This document shows, piece by piece, positions 7,317-16,294 of a stretch of 24,591 nucleotides of DNA. Source of the DNA: Bordetella parapertussis (GTDB lineage Bacteria > Pseudomonadota > Gammaproteobacteria > Burkholderiales > Burkholderiaceae_B); NCBI GenBank assembly GCA_945872285.1, contig CAMBZR010000053.1, positions 1-24,591 of the forward strand. Reading direction: 5' to 3'. The notes beneath the pieces are model-generated. The model ran no database searches. It saw only the letters and a list, made by a program, of their open reading frames with translations, and was not told the DNA's origin. Each line of letters starts with the position of its first letter. Position 1 is the first letter of the stretch. The position numbers were made by a program, and so were the translations under genes.

Positions 7317-8321
7317 TTAATCGACAGTCGCGCCAGATGCTTTGACAATCTCGCCCCATTTGACGATGTCTCCATCGAGTCGCACTTTAAATTGTGCAGG
7401 CGTGTCAAAGGCCAATTCAAGCCCGAGGTCGGTCAGTTTTTTCTGTACCGCGGGTTTTTTCATTACCGCAGCCGTGCCTTGGTAAATCTTCGCCACGACG
7501 TCGGGCGCAGTACCCGCGATTGCAAACAACCCTACCCAAAGCTCACCAGAGAATGCCGGGATCTGTTCGATCATGGCGGGTACTTCGGGCAAAGACGGCG
7601 AGCGCGTCGCTGTGCTGACTCCAAGCGCACGTAACTGACCCTGACGGATATTACTCAAGGCCGAAGGAAGACTTGCAAAAGCAATTGGCACCTGACCGCC
7701 CAAAACGTCGGCCATGGCAGGGGCGACCCCCTTGTAGGGGATGTGTTCCATTTTGTAGCCACCCTTTTGATCCATCATGACGCCAAGCAAATGATTCACC
7801 GTACCGTTACCAGCCGAGGCGTACTGGTATTTTCCAGGGTTCGCTTTAATCAACGCCAAAAATTCAGCAAGAGTTTTTGCAGGAAACGAGGGATGCACAA
7901 CCAGAACATTCGATACGCTGCCAATCATAGTGATCGGAATAAAATCTTTAACTGGGTCGAAGCCGACATTTTTGTACAGTGCTGGATTAATCGCCTGCGT
8001 GCTGTTGACTGTCATCAACAACGTATAGCCGTCTGGGGCAGCCGATTTGGTCTGAATCGTACCAATATTGCCACCCGCCCCGGGTTTATTCACCAGCACG
8101 ACCGACTGCTTGAATTCTTCGGCAAGTTCTAGCGCAATGATCCGTCCAACAATATCGTTAGTGCCGCCCGTTGCGTTGGGTACAACCATGGTGAGAGAGC
8201 GATTCGGATAAGCTGTGGCGCTCTGCGCTGCACTCGGTTGAACACCAACGCTGAAAGCCAACGCTGCAAGCAGGCCTAGCGTTTTGATTCGAAACCCAAA
8301 TCGCGAGTTATGTTTTACCAT
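7317..8321 (-). CDS. Bug/TctC-family periplasmic solute-binding protein (Bug2)
   Basis: A 334-residue Bug protein. Residues 1 to about 32-37 form a signal peptide (hydrophobic core about 15-27, cleavage after S-A-A or A-T-A). The mature start Y-P-N-R-S, the G-A-G-G-N-I-G-T and A-A-P-D-G-Y-T segments, and the second loop A-S-A-G-N-G-T support the family. Its first ligand loop reads V-V-P-N-A-T-G-G-T-N-D, replacing the usual F-P-P with N-A-T, so its ligand or binding mode probably differs from the other four copies. A strong AGGAGAA at 8327-8333 on the complement fixes the ATG. It converges on the metE-like gene with a 21-bp gap and diverges from ubiX, so it looks monocistronic. Confidence 0.94.
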   Translation of the reverse strand: MVKHNSRFGFRIKTLGLLAALAFSVGVQPSAAQSATAYPNRSLTMVVPNATGGTNDIVGRIIALELAEEFKQSVVLVNKPGAGGNIGTIQTKSAAPDGYTLLMTVNSTQAINPALYKNVGFDPVKDFIPITMIGSVSNVLVVHPSFPAKTLAEFLALIKANPGKYQYASAGNGTVNHLLGVMMDQKGGYKMEHIPYKGVAPAMADVLGGQVPIAFASLPSALSNIRQGQLRALGVSTATRSPSLPEVPAMIEQIPAFSGELWVGLFAIAGTAPDVVAKIYQGTAAVMKKPAVQKKLTDLGLELAFDTPAQFKVRLDGDIVKWGEIVKASGATVD

Positions 8322-8408
8322 CAGGATTCTCCTAGTTGTAATCGCTCTGATGTGCCAAACTATAAACTATTGGGTCGGATCGCGACCGTGAATTTTGGAT
8401 AAACAACG

Positions 8409-8993
8409 ATGTCGCAAGCGCCAAGAAGATTAATCATCGCAATCACGGGGGCGTCAGGCACTGCCTATGGCGTGCGTCTGCTGCAAGTGTTGCAGGCGAC
8501 CGATATCGAAACGCACCTCGTTTTGACTGACTCGGCCAAAGTGACGATGGCTGCTGAAACCGACTTTAACCCCGCTCAAGTTCAGGCACTCGCTTCGGTT
8601 GTGCATTCGGTAAAAAACGTCGGCGCAACAATTGCCTCTGGCTCGTTCGTCACCCTTGGGATGGTCGTGGCCCCCTGCTCGGTAAACACTTTGTCGGAAA
8701 TCGCCTGGGGGATCACGGGTAATTTGATTTCGCGTGCGGCCGATGTCGTGCTCAAAGAGCGCCGTCGCCTCGTACTACTTACACGCGAAACGCCGTTGCA
8801 TGCGGGGCATTTAAAATCGATGTTGCAAGTCACCCAGAACGGCGCAATTGTCATGCCGCCGGTACCTGCGCTGTACATCAAACCTCAATCGGTCGATGAG
8901 TTAATTGATCACACGGTAGGGCGCGTGTTGGATTTATTCGGCTTAGAAACCGACCTTGTGAAACGATGGAACGGTTTGGGTAGGCCACAGTGA
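8409..8993 (+). CDS. ubiX: UbiX-type flavin prenyltransferase
   Basis: A 194-residue enzyme that attaches a dimethylallyl group to FMN to make prenyl-FMN, the cofactor of UbiD-type decarboxylases. T-G-A-S-G at 13-17 binds the flavin phosphate. V-V-A-P-C-S, R-A-A-D-V-V-L-K-E-R-R-R and T-R-E-T-P-L are diagnostic, and the length is normal. No UbiD homologue lies in the window, so the cofactor must serve an enzyme encoded elsewhere, either ubiquinone synthesis or aromatic or unsaturated acid decarboxylation. The next gene starts within its stop codon. The ribosome site is weak (GGATAA about 6 bp upstream). Whether this is the housekeeping copy cannot be judged here. Confidence 0.92.
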   Translation: MSQAPRRLIIAITGASGTAYGVRLLQVLQATDIETHLVLTDSAKVTMAAETDFNPAQVQALASVVHSVKNVGATIASGSFVTLGMVVAPCSVNTLSEIAWGITGNLISRAADVVLKERRRLVLLTRETPLHAGHLKSMLQVTQNGAIVMPPVPALYIKPQSVDELIDHTVGRVLDLFGLETDLVKRWNGLGRPQ

Positions 8994-9271
8994 TGCAACT
9001 TTTTGTGTACTACAAGTTTTTAGAGCAAGAACAGGCCGACGTTAAGCAGCGTGTCCAGACGATGCAAACCAAGCTGCAGCAAAGGTTTCCGCAACTGCTT
9101 GTTCAACTGATGAAGCGGCCCAAAACCGACGAGCTTGGTTTGGTAACCTGGATGGAAACCTACGACCTTTCGCAAATCGTTTTTGACGACTTTAAAAGCG
9201 AACTCGATCGTTACTCCCTTGAACTGACACTGCCGCAACCCAGACGCAACGAACAGTTTGTGAATTGTTAA
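8993..9271 (+). CDS. DUF4936 family protein
   Basis: A 92-residue small cytoplasmic protein of the DUF4936 type, seen mainly in betaproteobacteria. It starts with the strand Q-L-F-V-Y-Y-K and contains R-R/K-P and T-W-M-E-T-Y motifs typical of that family, suggesting a small ferredoxin-like fold. The function is unknown. The ATG overlaps the ubiX stop as TGATG, indicating translational coupling; an in-frame GTG 3 bp earlier is less likely. It ends 16 bp from the convergent oxidase gene, with no clear terminator between them. Confidence 0.8.
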   Translation: MQLFVYYKFLEQEQADVKQRVQTMQTKLQQRFPQLLVQLMKRPKTDELGLVTWMETYDLSQIVFDDFKSELDRYSLELTLPQPRRNEQFVNC

Positions 9272-9287
9272 CAGTTGGGCGTTTAGT

Positions 9288-10376
9288 TCAATAAAACGCT
9301 TTCTCGTCCAGCGACAACAAAGGAAACGCACTTAACGCATCGTTAGGGCTTAAAGGCGAAACCGCTTGCAAGTAACTAGGGTTGAGTTCAGCCAGCGAAT
9401 TAACGCCGATCAGCCCCATGCAGATCTTGATTTCATCTTCTAAGATCTCGAGTATTCTGACAACGCCAGCAGCGCCGTCTGCCGCCAGACCGATACATTG
9501 CATACGGCCCAAGCCAACCATATGGGCGCCGGCTGCAATCGCTTTCACGATATCAGAGCCGCGGTTAAAGCTACCATCAACAATGACGGTTGCGCGACCA
9601 TTCACAGCCTTCACAACCTCTGGCAGAACAGCCATAGACCCCAGGCAATGGTCGAGTTGTCGGCCGCCATGATTGGACACGTACACCATATCCACACCAT
9701 GATCGACCGCCATGGCGGCATCTTCGGCAGTTGCGATGCCCTTAAGAATCAGCGGAATCTTAAGTTTAGTTTTTAAGCGTTCGACATCCTTCCAAGTGAG
9801 CCTTGGCTGAAATTCACGACCAGGGATGGCCAACCGGCGGATGTTGCGCTTTGCTTGATCGCGTTCGCGACGGCTGTAATGCGCAGTATCAACCGTCAAA
9901 CAAAAAGCGCCGTTACCCGCAGCTTCGGTGCGCGCCGCGATCGCATCCACCCAGGCAGCATCGCCATGTACATACAATTGAAATAGTCGCAGTGCGCTCG
10001 GAGCGGCTTGCGCCACCGCCTCAATGCCTGGTTGACAGACTGAGCTGAGCATATGAGCAATGCCAAACTCTTGGGCTGCCTGCGCCGAAGCCGCACCGGC
10101 GCCTTGCGTAAACAACTCAAGACTGCCCACAGGCGCGAGCAAGAGCGGCAAGCGTAAGTCGTGCCCCAAAAAATTCGTGCGCGCGCTCACATGACTGACG
10201 TCGCGCAACACGCGTGGCCGAAAAGCCATCGCATCAATCGAGGCACGATTACGACGCAGCGTCGTTTCGGTCTCGGTGCCCCCAACTATGTAATCCCAGT
10301 TATCGTGATTGAGTTTTTGACGGGCCTTTTGAACAAGTTCGTGGAGCGTTAAAAAATGTAGTTCTGCTGAAGACAT
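9288..10376 (-). CDS. FMN-dependent alpha-hydroxy-acid oxidase/dehydrogenase
   Basis: A 362-residue TIM-barrel flavoenzyme of the lactate/glycolate oxidase family, which oxidises a 2-hydroxy acid to a 2-oxo acid. Key residues are visible: Tyr135 in L-F-Q-L-Y-V, Lys212 in L-I-L-K-G, and the signature S-N-H-G-G-R-Q-L-D with catalytic His236 and Arg239, followed by V-D-G-S-F-N-R-G-S-D for FMN phosphate binding. The length fits the family and there is no signal peptide. It lies 53 bp after bug3 on the same strand, so Bug3 may bring in the hydroxy acid it uses. Substrate choice (lactate, glycolate, mandelate or other) cannot be decided by eye. The ribosome site is weak. Confidence 0.92.
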   Translation of the reverse strand: MSSAELHFLTLHELVQKARQKLNHDNWDYIVGGTETETTLRRNRASIDAMAFRPRVLRDVSHVSARTNFLGHDLRLPLLLAPVGSLELFTQGAGAASAQAAQEFGIAHMLSSVCQPGIEAVAQAAPSALRLFQLYVHGDAAWVDAIAARTEAAGNGAFCLTVDTAHYSRRERDQAKRNIRRLAIPGREFQPRLTWKDVERLKTKLKIPLILKGIATAEDAAMAVDHGVDMVYVSNHGGRQLDHCLGSMAVLPEVVKAVNGRATVIVDGSFNRGSDIVKAIAAGAHMVGLGRMQCIGLAADGAAGVVRILEILEDEIKICMGLIGVNSLAELNPSYLQAVSPLSPNDALSAFPLLSLDEKAFY

Positions 10377-10429
10377 ATGGATGACGGTGCTCGAAGTTGA
10401 AGTGAAAGAAAGATAGCCAATAATTTAGT

Positions 10430-11401
10430 TTATTCAGTTGCTTTGATATTCGCCTGCAGGGCAGCTGCTTTCCATTTTTTCATCTCAGCGAAGGCGAACT
10501 CGCTCCAGGGGCCAGAGCCGCGGGGGTCGGGCACCATCCCTTTATCGATAATATTTTTTTGCATGACCGGATCAGCAAGTATTTTCGACACGTCAGCGCT
10601 TATTTTTTGAACGATGGCAGACGGTGTGCCTTTTGGTAACACCAAGCCCTGCCAACCGACACCCTCAAAGCCGGGGTAGCCCGACTCGGCTACCGTTGGC
10701 AGGTTGGGCAACTGAGGAACGCGTTCTAGAGTCGTGATGGCGAGCGGCTTTAGTTTGCCGGCCCTGATATGCGGCAAGGCGACGGCCATGCTGTCAACCA
10801 AGATAGAAATCTGTCCGCCTAATAGATCGGTGACTGCGCTTGCGCTGCCTTTGTAATTTACCCCGACCATATTCACGCCCGTAGTGGCTTTGAAGAGTTC
10901 ACCGGTTAAATGTTGCGTGTTGTTGACCCCGCCGTAGCCCACATTAAACTTACCAGGCTCTTTTTTGGCTGCGGCAATCAATTCTTGCACGGTGTTGTAC
11001 GGAAACTCTGCACTCACGACGACGATCATGGGCGTAATGGCGAGCCCTCCAACATAGATAAAGTCTTTTGTGACATCGTACGGAAGCTTGGCAAAGACGG
11101 CAGGGTTAACCGCCAAAACACCACTCGTCCCCATCGTCATCGTGTAACCGTCGGGGGCGGCAGTGCTACCCGCCACCATACCGGGCACGCCGGTTTTATT
11201 CTCGACAATCACCTGGTGACCCCAGACAAGGGTCAGCTTTTCTGCGATCATCCGAGCGATCATATCAGTGGCTTGCCCAGGAGGAAACGGTACGATTAAT
11301 TTAACGGGCTTGTCTGGATAATTTGCTTGCGCCTGAGCTTGTAAAGTAGAAGTCAGACACAGCATCGTCAGCAGCAGTGTTGCAATTTTTTTAACGTTCA
11401 T
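10430..11401 (-). CDS. Bug/TctC-family periplasmic solute-binding protein (Bug3), divergent ligand loops
   Basis: A 323-residue Bug protein. I chose the ATG at 11401, preceded by AAAGGGAA on the complement, over an in-frame TTG one codon earlier. Residues 1 to about 26 form a signal peptide ending L-Q-A-Q-A-Q-A. The first loop V-P-F-P-P-G-Q-A-T-D is near-canonical with Q for G. The stretch between V-E-N and A-A-P-D-G-Y-T is about three residues shorter than in the other four copies, and the second loop reads G-Y-G-G-V-N-N-T instead of G-x-A-G-x-G-T. These changes suggest a distinct ligand. It lies between a HIBADH-family dehydrogenase and a hydroxy-acid oxidase. A long inverted repeat and a possible promoter lie upstream at 11479-11534. 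Confidence 0.94.
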   Translation of the reverse strand: MNVKKIATLLLTMLCLTSTLQAQAQANYPDKPVKLIVPFPPGQATDMIARMIAEKLTLVWGHQVIVENKTGVPGMVAGSTAAPDGYTMTMGTSGVLAVNPAVFAKLPYDVTKDFIYVGGLAITPMIVVVSAEFPYNTVQELIAAAKKEPGKFNVGYGGVNNTQHLTGELFKATTGVNMVGVNYKGSASAVTDLLGGQISILVDSMAVALPHIRAGKLKPLAITTLERVPQLPNLPTVAESGYPGFEGVGWQGLVLPKGTPSAIVQKISADVSKILADPVMQKNIIDKGMVPDPRGSGPWSEFAFAEMKKWKAAALQANIKATE

Positions 11402-11478
11402 CAAATTCCCTTTTTCTCTTAAAGCCGCGACAGGCTAAGTCAAGTTGCCGTTGCCGAAGTTGTTTTACGATGTCTCTA

Positions 11479-11514
11479 GCCTAACTTTTATAATAAGGTG
11501 ACGTTAAGTTAGGC
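11479..11514. promoter_or_regulatory. Long inverted repeat upstream of bug3 (candidate operator)
   Basis: GCCTAACTT (11479-11487) and AAGTTAGGC (11506-11514) are perfect 9-bp arms around an 18-bp AT-rich spacer. A TTGACA on the complement (11529-11534) stands 17 bp from TAACTT (11506-11511), so the right arm would overlap a weak -10 for bug3. A related AGGCTAAG occurs at 11433-11440. This geometry fits a repressor site, but no regulator gene is adjacent. Confidence 0.5.
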
Positions 11515-11557
11515 TTCAGGCTCGTAATTGTCAACTGGCGCACGAACCAGGGCTCAG

Positions 11558-12481
11558 CTAGCGGCTCAGTATTTCTTTAAGCGCCTCGGGTGTGCAGCGC
11601 ACATCGACCCCCGCCTGCTCTTGCGATAAAAGCATCGCAATCCGAGAGTCCTTATCGCCCCAGCCGCGGCCAAGTGCCTCGGTCAGTTGTGCAAGTGCCA
11701 ACTTGGCAAAGGGCATCTCAAACTCGATCTCGCAACCAAGATCATTGGCGAGTGTGACGTCTTTATGCGCCAACGTTAATGAGAACTTTGCGGGGTCATA
11801 ATCACCACTTAAAAAGTGCGTGGGTAGACCGTCAAAGGTTCGGCGGCGCCCCACAGCGCCGCTGCGTAACGCCTTAAAAAGAGTGGGTGCCTCGACGCCG
11901 GCTTTCACACCCATTGAAAACACTTCTGCAATCGCAGAGTTAAACATGTAGCCCATGCAGTTATGCACCAGCTTCGCGACCGAGGCGGCGCCGATTGCGC
12001 CTAAAAACTGCACGTCGTCTGACATGCACGAAAGCACGCTTTCGTACTTTTTAAATGCGACCTCGTCGCCGCTTGACCAGATCACCAATTTGCCGGAAGC
12101 TGCGCCCGTTGGTCCGCCGCTGACGGGTGCGTCTAAAAAATACACGTCTTGCGTAGCTAATTCAGCGTGTAATTGACGAATTAAACTCGGTGCGTTGGTT
12201 GAAAAATCAAACACGACGCTACCGGGGCGAAGGCCGGTGCTAAGCCCCTGCGGCCCTGTCAGCACCTCTTGCACCTGAGCGGGCCCTGGCAAAGACAGCA
12301 AGATGAGTTCGACCTGCTGGGCTAAAAGGGCAGGAGTCTCTGCCCACACGGCGCCTTGAGCGATCAGCGGTTGCGCACTGGCGCTACGCTTGTCGTTCAC
12401 CACCAATGAATGCCCATTTTTGAGAAGATTCGCTGCCATCCGCGAGCCCATCGTGCCTAAGCCAATAAAACCGATTTTCAT
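11558..12481 (-). CDS. NAD(P)-dependent beta-hydroxyacid dehydrogenase (HIBADH family)
   Basis: A 307-residue member of the 3-hydroxyisobutyrate dehydrogenase/tartronate semialdehyde reductase family, which interconverts a beta-hydroxy acid and its aldehyde or keto form. The Rossmann signature G-F-I-G-L-G-T-M-G is at 4-12, the substrate motif D-A-P-V-S-G-G at 118-124, and the catalytic lysine in S-V-A-K-L-V-H-N is Lys170. The length is normal. The start is the ATG preceded by GGAAAA on the complement. It is upstream of bug3 (156-bp gap) and the hydroxy-acid oxidase on the same strand, and divergent from the CMD gene. Together they suggest use of hydroxylated short acids; the exact substrate is open. 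Confidence 0.92.
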   Translation of the reverse strand: MKIGFIGLGTMGSRMAANLLKNGHSLVVNDKRSASAQPLIAQGAVWAETPALLAQQVELILLSLPGPAQVQEVLTGPQGLSTGLRPGSVVFDFSTNAPSLIRQLHAELATQDVYFLDAPVSGGPTGAASGKLVIWSSGDEVAFKKYESVLSCMSDDVQFLGAIGAASVAKLVHNCMGYMFNSAIAEVFSMGVKAGVEAPTLFKALRSGAVGRRRTFDGLPTHFLSGDYDPAKFSLTLAHKDVTLANDLGCEIEFEMPFAKLALAQLTEALGRGWGDKDSRIAMLLSQEQAGVDVRCTPEALKEILSR

Positions 12482-12582
12482 TTTTATTTTCCAGTTATTT
12501 GTAGGAATTGTGATTAAGCCTGTCGCACTTGAGTATTATTTACCAAAATAACGATTATCAATCAAAAAATCAGGAGATTTCG

Positions 12583-12910
12583 ATGGCTACCGTCCCGACT
12601 TCAGCGCGTCGCGAGCGTTTACGCAAGACTGTGCCTAAGATGGTTGAGTGCGCAGAAAAAGTTTTGTATGGCGATATCTGGGAGCGTAAAGAGCTTTCAA
12701 AACGCGATCGCAGCATGATCACGATCGCCGCGCTACTCACGTCGTTCAGACCCGATCAACTTCGCGTTCACATCACACGGGGGTTAGAGAATGGCCTCAC
12801 ACAGGTAGAGATCGGTGAATTGATTACACATTTGGCTTTTTATTCCGGCTGGGCCTCGTCGATGTCTGCGGCTCAGATTGCTTACGAAGTATTCGAGGAG
12901 TTAGAGAAGA

Positions 12911-12927
<17 letters not shown>
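12583..12927 (+). CDS. Carboxymuconolactone decarboxylase (CMD/AhpD-like) family protein
   Basis: A 114-residue all-helical CMD-family protein. AGGAG at 12572-12576, 6 bp before the ATG, fixes this start over an in-frame TTG 54 bp upstream. The core L-S-K-R-D-R-S-M-I-T-I-A-A at 38-50 and I-T-H-L-A-F-Y-S-G-W at 81-90, with His83, match the gamma-carboxymuconolactone decarboxylase side of the family. The AhpD-type C-x-x-C pair is absent, so a peroxidase-partner role is unlikely. The reaction may be decarboxylation or lactone chemistry, but many family members have unknown roles. The bug4 start lies inside its 3' end (17-bp overlap), showing translational coupling and suggesting a shared substrate. 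Confidence 0.88.
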
Positions 12928-13909
<982 letters not shown>

Positions 13910-13954
13910 GATGGCAACTTCAACCTTAGCGCCGTTGCCGACTTGCAAGCTCTG

Positions 13955-15160
13955 TCAAAACCGATGCCGTAATCCAGCGACCACATAGAAACTTGTGGTC
14001 TCGGCAATGAAGCCAGGGTTAGTTGCATAAGAGGTCGCCAAGTACATATTGGTCCGCTTTGTAAAATCATACTGAAAGCCAATACTGTAGGCGTCTTGCG
14101 AACTGACATTATTTTGCGCACGCGTGGTGCCTGTATTGGCGGCCCGCGTCCACGAACTAAAAATCTTTGACGCGCTGCTAAGGGGTAAGGTGAAGCCTAG
14201 CATGTACGAGGTAAAGTTCATGTTGGGGTCAAAAATGATAGCCCCTTGTCCGCCACCCCAAGAGTTGACGTCTATTGCCGGTTTTTCGATGGTTGTGAAA
14301 GATACACCTTGAACGTTGATCGCCCCGCCCCGGTTTTGACCGATCGCAGCCGAGAGTTGCACAACCTCAAAGTCGTACTTGCCGCCGATAATCCACTCGC
14401 GAATATTGGTATTCTCTGGCACGTAAGCGGGTAATTTTGAATCGTTACCGTTAGGCATGACCTGGTCGTAGGTTGCTGCCAGCATTAACGGACCCTTGGT
14501 GTAACTCACTCCGAGTGTGATGAGTCGCGTATTGTTCGCAGTGTTGTCAGCGCTGTATTCGCTCCCCGCACTGATCGGATTGAGGCCGTCAAAATAGTAC
14601 GCGTTCATTTGGGGTGCAAAGGAGTAACCAAGGCCGATCTTCAGCCCACTGGTAGGCTCCAGCAACAGCTTAATGGTGTTGCTGTACTTGGTATTTGAGT
14701 TGGCCGAGCCAAACGCGAAGGCCATTCGAGCCTGACCCAGACCACCCAGGGAGGGGTCGATCGGCAAAAAGAACTCGGGCGTATAGCCGCTTTGGCGTCC
14801 AATTCGGAAATAGCCAAAGTCGTTTTTTTCCAAGCCCACCCAAGACTGCGTGCCCCACGGACGGCCGTTCGCTAACGATGCGCCGATGGTGATATCGTAG
14901 GCTCCTTCAAGTTGAAAACTTGCCGAGAAGCCATTGCCCAAGGGCTCTTGGCCACGAACGCCCCAACGGGAGGTGGTTTGCATGCCGCTGCCGACCCCGA
15001 TTCTGGTTTGGCTGAATTGGCCTGGCCCAGTAATGGTTTGATAGACTAGGCCACCATCAATCAGGCCAGACATCATGACACTGCCTTGCTGTGCAGACGC
15101 ATTGGCTAGAACGAAAAACAATGCTGCTAAGCCTAGTTTTAGTTTATAAGTACAACGCAT
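13955..15160 (-). CDS. Gram-negative general porin
   Basis: A 401-residue outer-membrane porin of the betaproteobacterial trimeric type (16-strand barrel expected). The ATG at 15160 gives a clean signal peptide, M-R-C-T-Y-K-L-K followed by a hydrophobic core and A-N-A-S-A cleavage near residue 24; a TTG 48 bp upstream would add 16 poorly fitting residues. The mature start Q-Q-G-S-V-M-M-S-G-L-I-D-G-G-L, repeated aromatic beta-strands and the terminal G-L-R-H-R-F with C-terminal Phe for barrel assembly are diagnostic. G-Q-E-P-L-G-N-G-F-S-A-S-F-Q-L-E-G follows the usual early-strand pattern. It would let small anionic substrates into the periplasm for the Bug proteins. It is convergent with bug4 and divergent from the panE-like gene. 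Confidence 0.93.
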   Translation of the reverse strand: MRCTYKLKLGLAALFFVLANASAQQGSVMMSGLIDGGLVYQTITGPGQFSQTRIGVGSGMQTTSRWGVRGQEPLGNGFSASFQLEGAYDITIGASLANGRPWGTQSWVGLEKNDFGYFRIGRQSGYTPEFFLPIDPSLGGLGQARMAFAFGSANSNTKYSNTIKLLLEPTSGLKIGLGYSFAPQMNAYYFDGLNPISAGSEYSADNTANNTRLITLGVSYTKGPLMLAATYDQVMPNGNDSKLPAYVPENTNIREWIIGGKYDFEVVQLSAAIGQNRGGAINVQGVSFTTIEKPAIDVNSWGGGQGAIIFDPNMNFTSYMLGFTLPLSSASKIFSSWTRAANTGTTRAQNNVSSQDAYSIGFQYDFTKRTNMYLATSYATNPGFIAETTSFYVVAGLRHRF

Positions 15161-15340
15161 GATGAAGGTGTAAACGCCTCTATGATTGATCAAATTTTGA
15201 CGACCCAAGGTAGAGTATCAGCCAGACAACACCAAAGAGTATTAGAGATTAAAACGGTGGGGTGGGTTAACTGCCTCCAGCGTGTGGGAATCTCAAGCTA
15301 ACCCTGATTACAACCTACCTTTTCTGAGCGGATTCAACTT

Positions 15341-16294
15341 ATGAGCTTTAACGCTAAAAATCCAAAGATCGTTGTGTTGGGCGCTGGCGCCGTGGGCTGC
15401 TACTTTGGCGGCATGCTGGCACGGGCTGGTCACAATGTGACGCTGATTGCGCGACCTGAGCACGTCGCCGCCATTACGCAACACGGCTTGCATATGGATT
15501 GTCAAAGCTTCCAAGAATATGTTGCGGTCGCTGCGAGCACCGAACTTGCGGCGGTCGCCCAAGCGGATCTGATCTTATTGTGTGTGAAATCGCCCGATAC
15601 AGAAAAAACCATTGAAGCGATTATTCCTGACTTGCAAAAACACACGGCGATTATCAGTTTGCAAAATGGGGTCGATAATTGTGAGCGTATACGCGGCCTT
15701 GTCGACAACTCAGTGTTTGCGGCGGTGGTCTATGTTGCGACAATCATGGCCGGGCCAGGGCGATTGAAACACCTTGGCCGAGGTGAGCTCGCGCTTGGCC
15801 AAGGAGACCCAAGCGTACACAGCGCGGCTAACGCCGAATTGCTCGAAGCCTTAGCGGCGTTGCTCTGCGCGGGCGGCGTGCCCTGCAAGGTCTCAGTCGA
15901 CATACGAAAAGACCAATGGAGTAAGTTTTTGGTGAACTGCAGCTACAACGCGATTTCGGCGATCGGTCAAATGACCTATGGCCAGATGGTGCAAGCTGAA
16001 GCTGTACGTGAGTTGATTCACCAACTAGGCATCGAGGTAGTGAGCATTGCTCAGCAGCAGGGTATTGGACTCACGCTCGCAGAGGCGCAAGACGCTAATG
16101 ACATGATCCCTAAGACCATGCCCGGCCAACTCTCTTCAACCGCACAAGATCTTGCCCGCAAAAAACCGAGTGAAATTGAATTTCTGAACGGCCTGGTGGT
16201 GCGTAAAGGTCAAGAGTACGGCATTGCCACGCCGGCCAATCAAAGCGTTTATGCCTTGGTCAAAATGCTCGAGCAAGCACAACAATGTCGCTAA
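15341..16294 (+). CDS. 2-dehydropantoate 2-reductase (PanE/ApbA) family protein
   Basis: A 317-residue NADPH-dependent ketopantoate-reductase-family enzyme. The Rossmann signature G-A-G-A-V-G-C at 14-20 opens the N-terminal domain, and L-Q-N-G-V-D-N is at 107-113. Lys195 in W-S-K-F-L-V-N, Asn203 and the E-I-E-F-L-N-G segment near 278-284 provide the expected catalytic residues. GAGCGGA about 10 bp upstream supports the ATG. The thiolase gene begins within its last codons (10-bp overlap), so it sits in a catabolic operon. This suggests a paralogue reducing a different 2-oxo acid rather than the pantothenate-pathway enzyme, but true PanE activity cannot be excluded. I leave the symbol empty for that reason. 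Confidence 0.9.
   Translation: MSFNAKNPKIVVLGAGAVGCYFGGMLARAGHNVTLIARPEHVAAITQHGLHMDCQSFQEYVAVAASTELAAVAQADLILLCVKSPDTEKTIEAIIPDLQKHTAIISLQNGVDNCERIRGLVDNSVFAAVVYVATIMAGPGRLKHLGRGELALGQGDPSVHSAANAELLEALAALLCAGGVPCKVSVDIRKDQWSKFLVNCSYNAISAIGQMTYGQMVQAEAVRELIHQLGIEVVSIAQQQGIGLTLAEAQDANDMIPKTMPGQLSSTAQDLARKKPSEIEFLNGLVVRKGQEYGIATPANQSVYALVKMLEQAQQCR

Noticed and set aside
7743..8132. 129-codon plus-strand open frame opposite bug2
   Set aside because: It lies wholly antisense to a clear Bug gene, has no recognisable motif, and its residues reflect the complement of conserved Bug codons.
11489..11494. Perfect plus-strand TATAAT as a promoter
   Set aside because: No suitable -35 lies upstream and no plus-strand gene begins downstream until 12583.
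13913..13939. GGCAAC/GTTGCC inverted repeat between bug4 and the porin as a terminator
   Set aside because: Six-base arms with a 15-base loop and no T-tract; too weak to call.
15161..15208. N-terminal extension of the porin from a TTG
   Set aside because: It would place 16 polar residues before a clean signal peptide starting at the ATG.
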